Part shown: positions 36,961 through 45,697 of the stretch, one piece after another | How positions within the stretch are numbered: position 1 is the first letter of the stretch | How the letters are laid out: each line of letters opens with the position of its first letter | Source: Sinorhizobium glycinis | GTDB lineage: Bacteria > Pseudomonadota > Alphaproteobacteria > Rhizobiales > Rhizobiaceae | Reading direction: 5' to 3' | NCBI RefSeq assembly: GCF_001651865.1 | Contig: NZ_LPUX01000053.1 | Coordinates: 558,001 to 622,000 of the forward strand | DNA: 64,000 nucleotides | Notes under the pieces: generated by a model | Database searches by the model: none | Told to the model about the DNA's origin: nothing | What the model saw: the letters and a program-made list of their open reading frames with translations, nothing else | Translations under genes and position numbers: made by a program

Positions 36961-38061
36961 TTACGCCTCGATCTGAACGTCGCCGACCGGCCGCGAGCAG
37001 CAGGCAAGGATGTAGCCCTCATCCACCTCGTCGTCGAGAATGCCGCCATTGTGGTTCATCTCGACCTCGCCGGCGATCTTCAGCACCCGGCACGTGCCAC
37101 AGATGCCCCCCTCGCAGGCCGCACCGATCCTGACGCCGTTGGCCCTTGCCGTCTGAAGAATAGTCTGGCCGGGCACGGCGGACACTTCCTTGCCGCTCAT
37201 GGTGAAGGTCACCCGCGCCGCATCGGCGCCAGCGCCGGCCGCCGGCCCCGCGCGAATGGCGAGTTCCTCGGCCGCCGGAGCGGCTGCTGGCTGGAAGCTC
37301 TCCTGATGATAGCGGGCCATGTCGAAGCCGGTCCCTTCCAGCATCTCCCGGACCGCCCGCATGAACGGCTCCGGGCCGCAGCAGAAAACGGTCCGCTCCA
37401 GGAAATCCGGTGCAAGCAGCGGCAGCTTCGTCGCATCGATGCGGCCGCGCAAGCCGTGCCAGCCGTGACGCGCTTCGTGCCCCTCCACCAGGAAACCGAG
37501 ATTGAGCCGCGGCATCTGGCGGGCGAGGATCTCGAGTTCCGACTTGAACAGAAGATCTTCCGGCTGCCTTGCGCAGGAGATGAAGGTGACGTCGGTTGCC
37601 GGCGCGCAATCCGCCATCCAGCGGGTCATCGACATCATCGGCGTGATGCCGGAGCCGGCCGAAACGAACAGATATTTGTCGCCCGGATGACGAACGAAAC
37701 TGAAATCGCCGAGCGGCCCCAGCGCTTTCAGCACCATGCCAGGCTTCAGATTGTCGAACATCCAGCGCGTGCCGATGCTGCCCTGCTGCGCCTTGGCCGT
37801 CACCGCCACGGAAAGCGGGCGGGACGGTGAGGACGACAGCGTGTATGTCCGAAAGACCGGCTCTTCGCCGACCGGCAGTTCGAGCGTGACGAACTGCCCC
37901 GGCAGGTAGCGAAACCAGGCGGGCTTGTCCGAGCGGAAGGTGAAGGTCATCACATCCGCGGTCTCGGCGACCGCGGACGTGCATTCGAGCAGGTGCTGAC
38001 GGTCGATCCAGGGATGGAGCTCGTCGAAATGGTGGAAGGAGCGAGCCATTTCCATGGTCAT
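36961..38061 (-). CDS. gbcB: Ferredoxin-NAD(P)H reductase component, GbcB-like
   Basis: Electron-transfer partner of the Rieske oxygenase encoded just upstream. The 366 residues comprise an FAD-binding domain (about 25-125, with RTYTLSSSPSRP), an NAD(P)-binding domain (about 130-240, with SAGSGITPMMSMTRWM), and a C-terminal plant-type [2Fe-2S] ferredoxin domain with Cys316, Cys321, Cys324 and Cys354 or 355 (CEGGICGTC). Its start overlaps the oxygenase stop in an ATGA, so the pair is translationally coupled and shares the cobalamin riboswitch. The GbcB name rests on family resemblance; related reductases serve stachydrine or carnitine oxygenases. Confidence 0.85.
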   Translation of the reverse strand: MTMEMARSFHHFDELHPWIDRQHLLECTSAVAETADVMTFTFRSDKPAWFRYLPGQFVTLELPVGEEPVFRTYTLSSSPSRPLSVAVTAKAQQGSIGTRWMFDNLKPGMVLKALGPLGDFSFVRHPGDKYLFVSAGSGITPMMSMTRWMADCAPATDVTFISCARQPEDLLFKSELEILARQMPRLNLGFLVEGHEARHGWHGLRGRIDATKLPLLAPDFLERTVFCCGPEPFMRAVREMLEGTGFDMARYHQESFQPAAAPAAEELAIRAGPAAGAGADAARVTFTMSGKEVSAVPGQTILQTARANGVRIGAACEGGICGTCRVLKIAGEVEMNHNGGILDDEVDEGYILACCSRPVGDVQIEA

Positions 38062-39302
38062 GCCACCCGTGAAAGAGGAGCGGCGCTGCCCTGCAGGCGG
38101 TCCAGCATGAAGCGCGCATACCAGTCGACGAACTGCATCACGCCGCCCTCGTGTTCGGCCGAATAGGGACCCGGTTCATAGGCCGGCGAGCGGATGCCGA
38201 AGGCGTTCTCCTCGACGATCTGCCGGTCCTGATCGTTGGTCTCCGTCCAGACATGGGTGAGATCCTCGAGCGTATAGTCGACACCCTCAACAGCGTCCTT
38301 GCTGACGAGCCATTTGGTCGTGACCTGTGTGAGTTCCGGCCCGAGCGGCAGAACGCGGAAGGTGATTGCGTGATCGCCGAGTATGTGATTCCAGGTGGTC
38401 GGATAATGGAAGAGAAGCAGCGTGCCGATGCCGTTCGCGCCGACGTCGGCGGAGAGCTGCTTGCGGACCGCCTTCTCACCGGACATCGTATAGCTCTCAG
38501 CCCCGTTGATGAGCGGCATTCTCGTCATGCGGAACTGGCCGTTCGGCCCGATCCTGAAGGCGCTCGGCAGCCCGGCCGCCTCGCATCTTTCCCAATGGGC
38601 ACCGATTTCCGGGTCGTCCATGGCGCCCTGGACGCCGGTCACGGTCGGAGCCTCCGGGTAGGTCCGGCAGAGTTCGGGGTGGTTGGCAGCGCAATGGTAG
38701 CACTCGCGGTTGTTCTCCCAGACGAGCTTCCAGTTGCCCTTCTCGACGATGGTGCTCTCGTAAGCGACCTTGGTTTCGCCAAGGCGATGCGGTGCGAGAT
38801 AGCTCGCGACCGTGTCGCGGAACGGCTGGAAATCCACGGGCCGCTCGGCGAGGCTGATGAAGATATAGCCGCCGACCGTCTCGCAATGCACCGGCTTCAG
38901 GCTGTGCTGGGCGGGATCGAAATCCTCCGGCATCTGCCGCGCGAAAAGCAGCCGGCCGTCGAGTTCGTAAGTCCACTGGTGATAGGGACAAACGAGCTTG
39001 GCCGAAGAACCTTTATGCTGCGTGCAAACGCGCGAGCCGCGGTGGCGACAGGAATTATGCAGCGCCCGGACACCACCCTGACGATCGCGGACGACGACGA
39101 CCGGATAGTCGCCGACCTGCACTGTGAAATAGTTGCCGGGCCGCGGGACTTCGCAGTCGTGGCCGATGAAGAGCCAATCCTTGTACCAGATGTGCTCCAG
39201 ATCCTGACGGTAATAGTCCGGGTCGATGTAGAAAGCCCGGTCGAGACTGTAACCCTCGCGGCGGCTCTTCAGCTTGCGCAGCATATCGTTCCGAATGTCC
39301 AT
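38058..39302 (-). CDS. gbcA: Rieske oxygenase, glycine-betaine demethylase GbcA-like
   Basis: A 414-residue Rieske non-heme iron oxygenase. The Rieske ligands are Cys85, His87, Cys105 and His108 (SCRHRGS and VCPYHQW), and two mononuclear-iron histidines are His203 and His208 (CYHCAANHPEL). The N-terminus and overall layout resemble GbcA, which demethylates glycine betaine to dimethylglycine and formaldehyde with O2; other N-methyl substrates such as stachydrine are possible. I prefer the second ATG (39302), six bases after an earlier ATG, because GAGGA is then well spaced. A cobalamin riboswitch in the leader should shut it off when B12 is plentiful. Confidence 0.87.
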   Translation of the reverse strand: MDIRNDMLRKLKSRREGYSLDRAFYIDPDYYRQDLEHIWYKDWLFIGHDCEVPRPGNYFTVQVGDYPVVVVRDRQGGVRALHNSCRHRGSRVCTQHKGSSAKLVCPYHQWTYELDGRLLFARQMPEDFDPAQHSLKPVHCETVGGYIFISLAERPVDFQPFRDTVASYLAPHRLGETKVAYESTIVEKGNWKLVWENNRECYHCAANHPELCRTYPEAPTVTGVQGAMDDPEIGAHWERCEAAGLPSAFRIGPNGQFRMTRMPLINGAESYTMSGEKAVRKQLSADVGANGIGTLLLFHYPTTWNHILGDHAITFRVLPLGPELTQVTTKWLVSKDAVEGVDYTLEDLTHVWTETNDQDRQIVEENAFGIRSPAYEPGPYSAEHEGGVMQFVDWYARFMLDRLQGSAAPLSRVA

Positions 39303-39420
39303 GCCCATGTCCTCGTTAGCCCTGTTTCGGAGAGGCCGGACAGGAACCGCGCCGGAAAGATGCCGTGCGCCATGGCTCCGATCCGGCTGCCCGCCGCAAC
39401 CAGTTACGGTCGTTTTTGCT

Positions 39421-39590
39421 TCAAGGCTGGTTTCCGGGCTCTGGAGCGGCCCGAGGGCCCACCCGGCGCCTTCCCGGACCATGTCCAGTGGCTTTGCCGA
39501 GACTTTCGCTCCACCACCGTTGCGGGGGCAGCGCCGGGATTTGACCGGCTTCCCAATTCTCCGCCCCTCGCTCAAGAGGCGGCACCTTGA
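39421..39590 (-). promoter_or_regulatory. Cobalamin riboswitch upstream of gbcAB-like operon
   Basis: On the minus strand the conserved aptamer blocks follow in order: AAGGTGCC near 39588, GGGAAGCCGGT and AAATCCCGGCGCTGCC, the B12 box CCCCCGCAACGGT (about 39515-39528), AAAGCCACTGG (39485-39495), GGGAAGGC, and the closing AGCCCGGAAACCAGCC (about 39424-39440). TTGCGG at 39394-39399 can pair with CCGCAA of the B12 box (39520-39525), as expected for the kissing-loop that controls expression. The start codon lies about 120 bases downstream. Nothing else on this strand could be its target. Confidence 0.95.
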
Positions 39591-39910
39591 GCATCCCAAT
39601 CTAAGCGCGCAGAAGGACTCGGCAATTGCCGGTGTGCGACATTCCATTCGGGAAAGACGACAGAGATTTTGTACCTGTCGCATTGTCGCGCATGTGATAT
39701 TTTTCATAGTAAACAACGCGATAGATTATTTTATGGGCAGCTGGCGCTTTTTTCGGCAGGACCATCCCCGGCGCGAAGACGGTTGGTCATTTTGCGACAT
39801 ATAGCGAATGCGGCGCGGTCAGCGTGCGCCCGAAATACTCTGTTAACCATAGTGATTTAGCGTTTGCTGACGGATCAAACTCGTTTGGCTGACAGGTGAC
39901 GCAGAGGTCT
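39591..39910. other. AT-richer intergenic stretch between riboswitch and DUF6656 gene
   Basis: About 320 bases without a gene. It must contain the promoter that reads leftward through the cobalamin riboswitch and one that reads rightward into the DUF6656 gene. TTAACCAT at 39843-39850 resembles a CtrA half-site, but a second half at the usual spacing is missing. A plus-strand reading frame across this stretch and the riboswitch looks spurious. Confidence 0.5.
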
Positions 39911-40510
39911 ATGGCAAAGCTCAGATATTACGACGCCGCCGGCAAAACGCAGGCGGCGACACCGAAAGCGGCGGGCCACACGGAGTTCCTGCGCACCGGC
40001 CGGATCGACCGGCGTCGCCCATGGTTGCCCGAGCAGCGGCGCTACATGACCCATGAAGAGGTGGCCGAGAGAACGGGGCGGAAATTGCAGGCGGCGGGAG
40101 AGACGGCCCACAAGCGGATCAACGGTTTTCACGCCTCCATCCAGTTTCCGAAGATGATCTTCCACCGGACGCTCGCCGACAGCCCGCATCTCGGCTATTG
40201 CCACGTGACCGCCGCGAAGGCCAACCTCAATCGGTCGCGCGAAATCACCTGGGCTTTCTATTTCGCGAACTTCTTCTCCGACCTCGGGGACGAGACGCAT
40301 TTCTTCGAGCGGATACAGACAAGCTACTCGCGCATGTATTTCGCCGTTGCCATCGAGCCGGACACCGAAAACGGGCAAATGGCCATCAATCGCAACGTGC
40401 GTGGCAATGGGTTGATCTTCCGGACGCAGGACCCGAAAGTGGCGCTCAAGAACGTCTTGATGCTCGGCGCACGCGACGAGGCGTTGCGGCGGATCATTCG
40501 CAGCCTCTGA
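39911..40510 (+). CDS. DUF6656-type hypothetical protein
   Basis: A 199-residue cytoplasmic protein with no signal peptide or membrane helix. It is basic, with an Arg-rich segment TGRIDRRRPWLPEQRRYMTH near residues 30-50 and an aromatic-rich middle (SREITWAFYFANFFSDLGDE). I recognise it as the DUF6656 type seen in Rhizobiaceae; no function is known to me. CAGAGG precedes the ATG. It stands alone, divergent from the gbcAB-like operon. Confidence 0.75.
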   Translation: MAKLRYYDAAGKTQAATPKAAGHTEFLRTGRIDRRRPWLPEQRRYMTHEEVAERTGRKLQAAGETAHKRINGFHASIQFPKMIFHRTLADSPHLGYCHVTAAKANLNRSREITWAFYFANFFSDLGDETHFFERIQTSYSRMYFAVAIEPDTENGQMAINRNVRGNGLIFRTQDPKVALKNVLMLGARDEALRRIIRSL

Positions 40511-40567
40511 CACGGCCCGCGGCGAAGAAAGTCGTTCTGTTTTTCCTGCTCCTCCGTTAAGGAAGCG

Positions 40568-41563
40568 ATGGAAAGGATCAGAACCGCCATGGCCGAAATC
40601 ATCGACACGCGCATCGAACCGGATCGAGCAATCGTGAAGGCCTGCGCGGTGCTTTCCGAAGGCGATCCCGTCGCAATCCCGACGGAAACCGTCTACGGGC
40701 TTGCGGCGGATGCGACGAATGCCGATGCGATCAGCCGCATCTACGAGATGAAGGGCCGGCCGCGCTTCAATCCGCTGATCTGCCATGTCTCGGACGTGAG
40801 GATGGCCGAAGCGCATGTGACGTTCGATCCTATCTCCCGGCGCCTCGCAGAAGCCTTCTGGCCGGGACCATTGACGCTGATCCTGCCGCAGCGGCCGGAA
40901 AGCACCGTGCATGCGCTTGCCTCCGCCGGCCTCGACACGCTCGGGATCCGCATGCCCGAGGGTTTCTCCCGGCGGGTCATTGCACATTTCGGACGGCCGC
41001 TGGCGGCCCCGAGCGCCAATACTTCGGGTAGGATCAGTCCGACCAGCGCGGCGCATGTGGAAACGGACCTCGGCTCCAAGCTGAAGCTGATCCTCGATGC
41101 GGGCCCGGCCGAAATCGGCCTCGAGTCGACGATCATCAAGGTCGAAGACGACAGGCTCCGGCTGCTTCGGCCGGGCGGCCTCGACGCGACGGACATCGAG
41201 GCGCTCGCCGCCCTTCCCGTCGAACGGCCGGAAGCGGCGGGCGCGACCATCGAAGCGCCTGGCATGCTTGCCTCGCATTATGCCCCGGGCGCCGCGGTGC
41301 GGCTCAATGCGAAGGACGTCCGCAAAGGCGAGGCGCTGATCCGCTTCGGCGGCAACGCACTACCCGGCGAAAGCGCCGCGGCGATCGTGCTCGACCTCAG
41401 CCCGAGCGGAAATCTCAGGGAAGCCGCCGCCAATCTTTTCGACTATATGAAAAAGGCGGATGCGAGCGGTGCTGCGACCATCGCTTTCGGCCCGGTCCCG
41501 AACAATGGCCTCGGTGAAGCGATCGTCGATCGACTGGAGCGGGCGGCCGCGCCAAGGATCTGA
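40568..41563 (+). CDS. L-threonylcarbamoyladenylate synthase (Sua5/YwlC type)
   Basis: Makes threonylcarbamoyl-AMP for the t6A37 modification of ANN-decoding tRNAs. The protein has an N-terminal YrdC domain (about 20-205, PTETVYGLAADATNADAISR, KGRPRFNPLICHV and APSANTSGRISPTSA) and a C-terminal Sua5 domain joined by a linker (APGMLASHYAPGAAVRL). With the ATG at 40568 (331 residues) there is AAGGA at good spacing; an ATG at 40589 gives 324 residues and starts at MAEIIDTRIEP. It is followed after about 60 bases by the FAD oxidase. Confidence 0.94.
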   Translation: MERIRTAMAEIIDTRIEPDRAIVKACAVLSEGDPVAIPTETVYGLAADATNADAISRIYEMKGRPRFNPLICHVSDVRMAEAHVTFDPISRRLAEAFWPGPLTLILPQRPESTVHALASAGLDTLGIRMPEGFSRRVIAHFGRPLAAPSANTSGRISPTSAAHVETDLGSKLKLILDAGPAEIGLESTIIKVEDDRLRLLRPGGLDATDIEALAALPVERPEAAGATIEAPGMLASHYAPGAAVRLNAKDVRKGEALIRFGGNALPGESAAAIVLDLSPSGNLREAAANLFDYMKKADASGAATIAFGPVPNNGLGEAIVDRLERAAAPRI

Positions 41564-41623
41564 CCGGACGCGCGAGACGTGCGCAGCCCGGCTGTTTCGG
41601 CAATAGAAATCCCAGGCAGGATC

Positions 41624-43081
41624 ATGACGACAATTCCTTCTCCCGAACTGATCGCTTCCTTCACCGACGTCGTCGGCCCCGGCAATGCGCTGACCGGACC
41701 GGCGGAGACGGCGCCCTACCTCGTCGAATCGCGCGGCCTATACCGCGGCACGACGCCGCTGGTGCTGAAACCCGGTTCCGTCGATGAAGTCTCGCGCATC
41801 CTGCGGCTCGCCAGCCAAACACAAACGCCGATCGTGCCGCAGGGCGGAAATACCGGCCACGTGGCGGGCCAGATCCCGCGCGAAGGCAAGACCGACGTGG
41901 TGCTTTCGCTCGAGCGGCTGAACCGCATCCGCGACATCGACACTGTCGGCAATGTCATCGTTGCCGACGCCGGCTGCATTCTCGCGGATATCCAGAAAGC
42001 GGCGGACGACGTCGATCGCCTGTTCCCCTTGTCGCTCGGCTCGGAAGGCTCGGCGCGAATCGGCGGCAATCTCTCGACCAATGCCGGCGGCACCGCGGTG
42101 CTTGCCTATGGCAACATGCGACAGCTCTGCCTGGGGCTGGAGGTCGTGCTGCCCACCGGAGAAGTCTGGGATGGCCTGAGGCGGCTCAAGAAGGACAATA
42201 CCGGCTATGATCTGCGCGATCTTTTCATCGGCGCGGAAGGAACGCTTGGCGTCATCACCGGCGCCGTCCTGAAGCTGTTCCCGAAGCCGCGCGGCCATCA
42301 GGTCGCCTTTGCCGGGTTCGCAAGCGTCGAAGACGCGCTCGCCCTCTTCGACCGGGCATCTAGCCTGTGCGGCCCCGCCTTGACCGGCTTCGAGCTGATG
42401 CCGAGGCTCGGCATCGAATTTACCACCCGCCACATACCGGGCGTTCGCGATCCGATGGAAACGAGCCACCCCTGGTATGCGCTGATCGATATCTCCACCT
42501 CGGACTCCGCCGGAAGCGCAGAGCGGATGGTGCAAAGCCTGCTCGAGGCAGGTGTCGACGACGGTGTCATCGAAAATGCCGTCATCGCCCAGAGCGAAGC
42601 GCAGCGAAAGGCACTCTGGCACATGCGCGAGAGCATGTCTCCGGCCCAGAAGCCCGAAGGCGGCTCGATCAAGCATGACGTTTCGGTGCCGGTGTCGAGC
42701 ATTCCTGCCTTCATGGCGGAAGCGGACGCGGCGGTGATGACGGCGATCCCCGATGCGCGCATCTGCGCCTTCGGCCACATGGGTGACGGCAACATCCACT
42801 ACAACATTTCCCAGCCGGTCGGCGCGGACCGCGAAGCCTTTCTGGCCCGCTGGCGCGAAGTGAACGCCATCGTTCACGCCATCGTGCTGAAATACAATGG
42901 ATCGATTTCGGCCGAGCACGGCATCGGCCAGTTGAAGCGCGACGAGCTCGCGGCCATCCGCTCGCCGATCGAGATCGAGCTGATGCGGCGGATCAAGCGT
43001 GCCTTCGACCCGGCCGGAATCATGAATCCGGACAAGGTGCTGCAGCAGGAAGAGGAAGCGGCGCTTACCCGCCCATCCTGA
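41624..43081 (+). CDS. FAD-binding oxidoreductase (D-2-hydroxyacid dehydrogenase family)
   Basis: A 485-residue flavoprotein with a PCMH-type FAD domain (about 35-220, VPQGGNTGHVAGQ and SLGSEGSARIGGNLSTNAGG) and a FAD-oxidase C-terminal domain ending EHGIGQLKRDELAAI and FDPAGIMNPDKVL. It belongs to the D-lactate or D-2-hydroxyglutarate dehydrogenase group that feeds electrons to quinone or ETF. The histidine-rich GHMGDGNIHYNIS motif near the C-terminus is typical. AGGCAGGA precedes the ATG. Its end overlaps the convergent DUF1217 gene by 17 bases. Confidence 0.9.
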   Translation: MTTIPSPELIASFTDVVGPGNALTGPAETAPYLVESRGLYRGTTPLVLKPGSVDEVSRILRLASQTQTPIVPQGGNTGHVAGQIPREGKTDVVLSLERLNRIRDIDTVGNVIVADAGCILADIQKAADDVDRLFPLSLGSEGSARIGGNLSTNAGGTAVLAYGNMRQLCLGLEVVLPTGEVWDGLRRLKKDNTGYDLRDLFIGAEGTLGVITGAVLKLFPKPRGHQVAFAGFASVEDALALFDRASSLCGPALTGFELMPRLGIEFTTRHIPGVRDPMETSHPWYALIDISTSDSAGSAERMVQSLLEAGVDDGVIENAVIAQSEAQRKALWHMRESMSPAQKPEGGSIKHDVSVPVSSIPAFMAEADAAVMTAIPDARICAFGHMGDGNIHYNISQPVGADREAFLARWREVNAIVHAIVLKYNGSISAEHGIGQLKRDELAAIRSPIEIELMRRIKRAFDPAGIMNPDKVLQQEEEAALTRPS

Positions 43082-45374
43082 GCTGAGACAGCGTATAGAG
43101 CGTGTCGGCGCTGATGCCGACGCTGCTGCCGCTGCTCGTGAGCACCGACACGGCCGGGTCGACTTCGGTGTTATTCTCCAGATCGTAAAGCACGGCAAAG
43201 CGCGCCAGCAGCTTCTTCAATTCGGCCGGGTCGCTCAGCTTCTCGAGATCGAGGTTCTTCTCGACGATCTTCGCCTGCTGGTCGATGTCCATGGTGCTGA
43301 ACTCGTCGGGCAGGCTGAAGATCGTGCGGAATACCTCGGCGAGCGCGTCGTCGGCCAGAAGGTCGTAGGCGTCGACAAGCGTGCCGGCCTTGCGCTCGAA
43401 ATAGAGTGCCAGGCGCACGCCTTCATTGTTCTCGCCAGCTTGTTCTTCCAAGGTTTGGTGGAGATATTGATCAAGCGTCTCGTATAGCCCGTGGCGTGTG
43501 ACGATGCTGTCCTTGTCATCGCGCAGCACGTTTCCCTCGCTGTCGAAATTGAAGGAGGCAACGAGCGAGATGTAGGCGGCGGAATTTTCCTGTTCGTTGA
43601 CGAAGCTCTGCGAATCATCGAGATCGGAAGCGAAGATGTCGCGGAGGAAATCGGTCGTCACGCCCTCAGGGTCGATGCCGTTCGCCTCGAGCGCTATGGT
43701 GACGAGACGGTCGTCGGCCAGGAATTCGTCGAGCGAGGAAAGTTTGGCGACCCCGGCCGTATAATATTCGCTTTCCTCTTCGGCCTCGGCCTTGTCCTCA
43801 TCCGACCCAAAACGGGACTTGATGACGATATAGTTCTTCGCGGTTTCCTGGATTTGCGTTTCCGCTTGAGCCAGAGCAGGCGGGCCGATCTCGCCCTCTG
43901 TCGTAAAGTTGAACAGTTTGGCAAGCGTCACGTATCGCTCGTCCTTGAGCGTGTAGACGTAGCTTTTCGGATCGGTGAGGTCGCTGGTGAGGACGCGCTT
44001 GATGGTCCGCGTGCTTGCCGTGTCGGGGTCCAGTCCGACGGCCTTGAGGGCGAAATCATAGATCGACGCAGACCCGATGAAATCGTCGAGGGACGTCATG
44101 CTGGCCACAGCGTTCTTGTAGGCACTGACGGCCTTTTCGTCCGCTTCGTCGTCCTTGTCGTTGTAGCGCGTCATGTAGCGGTTGGAGGTCAGCGTCGTCT
44201 GCGCCGCAGTCTGCGCGCTGTCGCCGACGGCCAGCGTGCCGTCCTCCTGGAAATTGAAGGCATTGGCCAGCGCCAGATAGTTCGCGTCGCCACCGCCGAT
44301 CGTGTTGACATAGCTGTCGGGGTCATCCGGGTCGCTCGTCAGGATGTTCTTGATCGTCGCGGAAACGATCGTCACCTCGTCGAGGTCGAAAGCGGTCCTG
44401 ATGTAATTGTAGAGGCGTGTATCCGCGAGGAGCTCAGTGACGGTGGTGATACTCGCGATCGTCTCCTCGAAATAGGCCTTGTTCAGCAGCGCCGCCTGTG
44501 ACGTAACGCGGGAATTGCTGGAGACATAGAGGTCGTTGATGGCAAGCTTGTTTTCGTCGGTCTGCGCCGCACCCGCGGTCACCGTGCCGTCGGAACCAAA
44601 GTCGAAGGCAGCGGCGAGGTCGGTATAGTTGTTCAGCGTGGCAATGGAATTCGTGTAGGTCGTTATCTTGCTCTCGAGTTCCGCCTCTTCCGCGTCGGTG
44701 AGGCCGCCCGCAGTCAATTGCGCTTCCGCCGCTGCCTTGGCGGTTTCGAGTTCGGAAAGCTTCGGAGCAATCACCGTGTTCTCGTAGCTGCTCGTATCGT
44801 TGGCGCTGCTGGAGAGGACGCTACGGATCGTCTGGCGGGAATAGGTGCTCTCGTCGACGCCGAAGGCGGTGAAGACATAGGCTCTCAGCCGATCGTTGTT
44901 GAGGAGCTGATCGACGCTGGTGATCTTGTCGATCATTACGTTGTAGTAGCGGGTCTCTTCCTTCTGCGTCTCCTCGATGTTCAGAATGCTCGTGTCGTAG
45001 AGGCCGATGATCTCGTCGAGCTGCGCCTCCGTCTGCGACACAGCGGTCCCGCTGCTGAAGCTGTAGGCCAGGGCGAATTCGCGGTAGCGGTCGTCCGTCA
45101 GGCTATTGGCGAAGCTGCTCGTGTCGGAGAGGTCGCTTTCGAGCACCTTTCGCATGAAGGCGACCGAATCGATCATGTCCCCGAGGCCAAAGGCCGTCAT
45201 CGCGTAGGAGTAGAGCCGGAAGTCGTCGAGAAACCCGTCGACCGAGCTCACATTGCCGATGTTCTCCTTGTAGTATTGCGTGTCGCGGGCGACGACCGTC
45301 TGCTCCGACACGCGTTTCAGGCTGACCTTCATGTCCCGCGCGATGAGATTGTAGTCGAGATAGGTCGAAACCAT
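43065..45374 (-). CDS. Multi-module DUF1217 protein (five to six tandem repeats)
   Basis: A 769-residue acidic protein made of tandem DUF1217 modules at about 34-106, 143-259, 301-375, 419-490 and 537-610, with a divergent sixth near 665-735. Each has the pattern: tyrosine, a short linker, SVDxLLxDxRLxxYxxTAFxLD, then IxxVLxSDxxDxxSYxN, and an FNF or FDF end. The second module carries a coiled-coil-like insertion (about 203-245). DUF1217 proteins in rhizobia are usually linked to flagella, but no flagellar gene is near. I took the ATG at MVSTYLDYN; the frame continues upstream. No signal peptide is seen. Confidence 0.82.
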   Translation of the reverse strand: MVSTYLDYNLIARDMKVSLKRVSEQTVVARDTQYYKENIGNVSSVDGFLDDFRLYSYAMTAFGLGDMIDSVAFMRKVLESDLSDTSSFANSLTDDRYREFALAYSFSSGTAVSQTEAQLDEIIGLYDTSILNIEETQKEETRYYNVMIDKITSVDQLLNNDRLRAYVFTAFGVDESTYSRQTIRSVLSSSANDTSSYENTVIAPKLSELETAKAAAEAQLTAGGLTDAEEAELESKITTYTNSIATLNNYTDLAAAFDFGSDGTVTAGAAQTDENKLAINDLYVSSNSRVTSQAALLNKAYFEETIASITTVTELLADTRLYNYIRTAFDLDEVTIVSATIKNILTSDPDDPDSYVNTIGGGDANYLALANAFNFQEDGTLAVGDSAQTAAQTTLTSNRYMTRYNDKDDEADEKAVSAYKNAVASMTSLDDFIGSASIYDFALKAVGLDPDTASTRTIKRVLTSDLTDPKSYVYTLKDERYVTLAKLFNFTTEGEIGPPALAQAETQIQETAKNYIVIKSRFGSDEDKAEAEEESEYYTAGVAKLSSLDEFLADDRLVTIALEANGIDPEGVTTDFLRDIFASDLDDSQSFVNEQENSAAYISLVASFNFDSEGNVLRDDKDSIVTRHGLYETLDQYLHQTLEEQAGENNEGVRLALYFERKAGTLVDAYDLLADDALAEVFRTIFSLPDEFSTMDIDQQAKIVEKNLDLEKLSDPAELKKLLARFAVLYDLENNTEVDPAVSVLTSSGSSVGISADTLYTLSQLRMGG

Positions 45375-45697
45375 GCGCGCTGCCCCGCCAACAAGGATCG
45401 GGGACAGCCGGCGCGCAGCATCCCCGATGGATATTCCGATCGCCGGAAACTGGATCAACAGGCTTGCGCGTGGCTTTTCGGCCCGCTGTCCGCCGACCCG
45501 CAAAATGCCGGCAATTCCGTTGACGAAAGAGAAACCTTGCCACCTCGGCTTTTGCTAACCATCGGGCAACGCAAAGTTTTTTTAACCGCGATTTTTAAGT
45601 CACCCGGAAGAGGGGCCGCCTATCCTCCCGCCCATAGAGGACGAAAACGTCCCGCGAAGAAGACCGGGAACCGGCTCTCAAGGAAAACAAGGGCGAA
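45375..45697. other. Divergent intergenic region between DUF1217 and DUF6101 genes
   Basis: About 320 bases. The DUF1217 frame stays open to 45503 but the extra residues have no repeat similarity. An AT-rich patch TTTTTTTAACCGCGATTTTTAAG near 45575-45600 could be part of a promoter; a TTAA-N9-TTAA pair is present, which is not the N7 spacing of CtrA. I see no RNA gene. Confidence 0.45.

Noticed and set aside
39500-39560. tRNA-like T-loop pattern GGTCAAATCC
   Set aside because: It is part of the cobalamin aptamer core, with no acceptor stem or anticodon arm around it.
39274-39804. Plus-strand frame of 176 codons across the riboswitch region
   Set aside because: The region is a cobalamin riboswitch on the other strand; the frame has no Shine-Dalgarno and no family.
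39841-39860. CtrA binding site upstream of the DUF6656 gene
   Set aside because: Only one TTAACC half-site is present; no TTAA half lies at the seven-base spacing.
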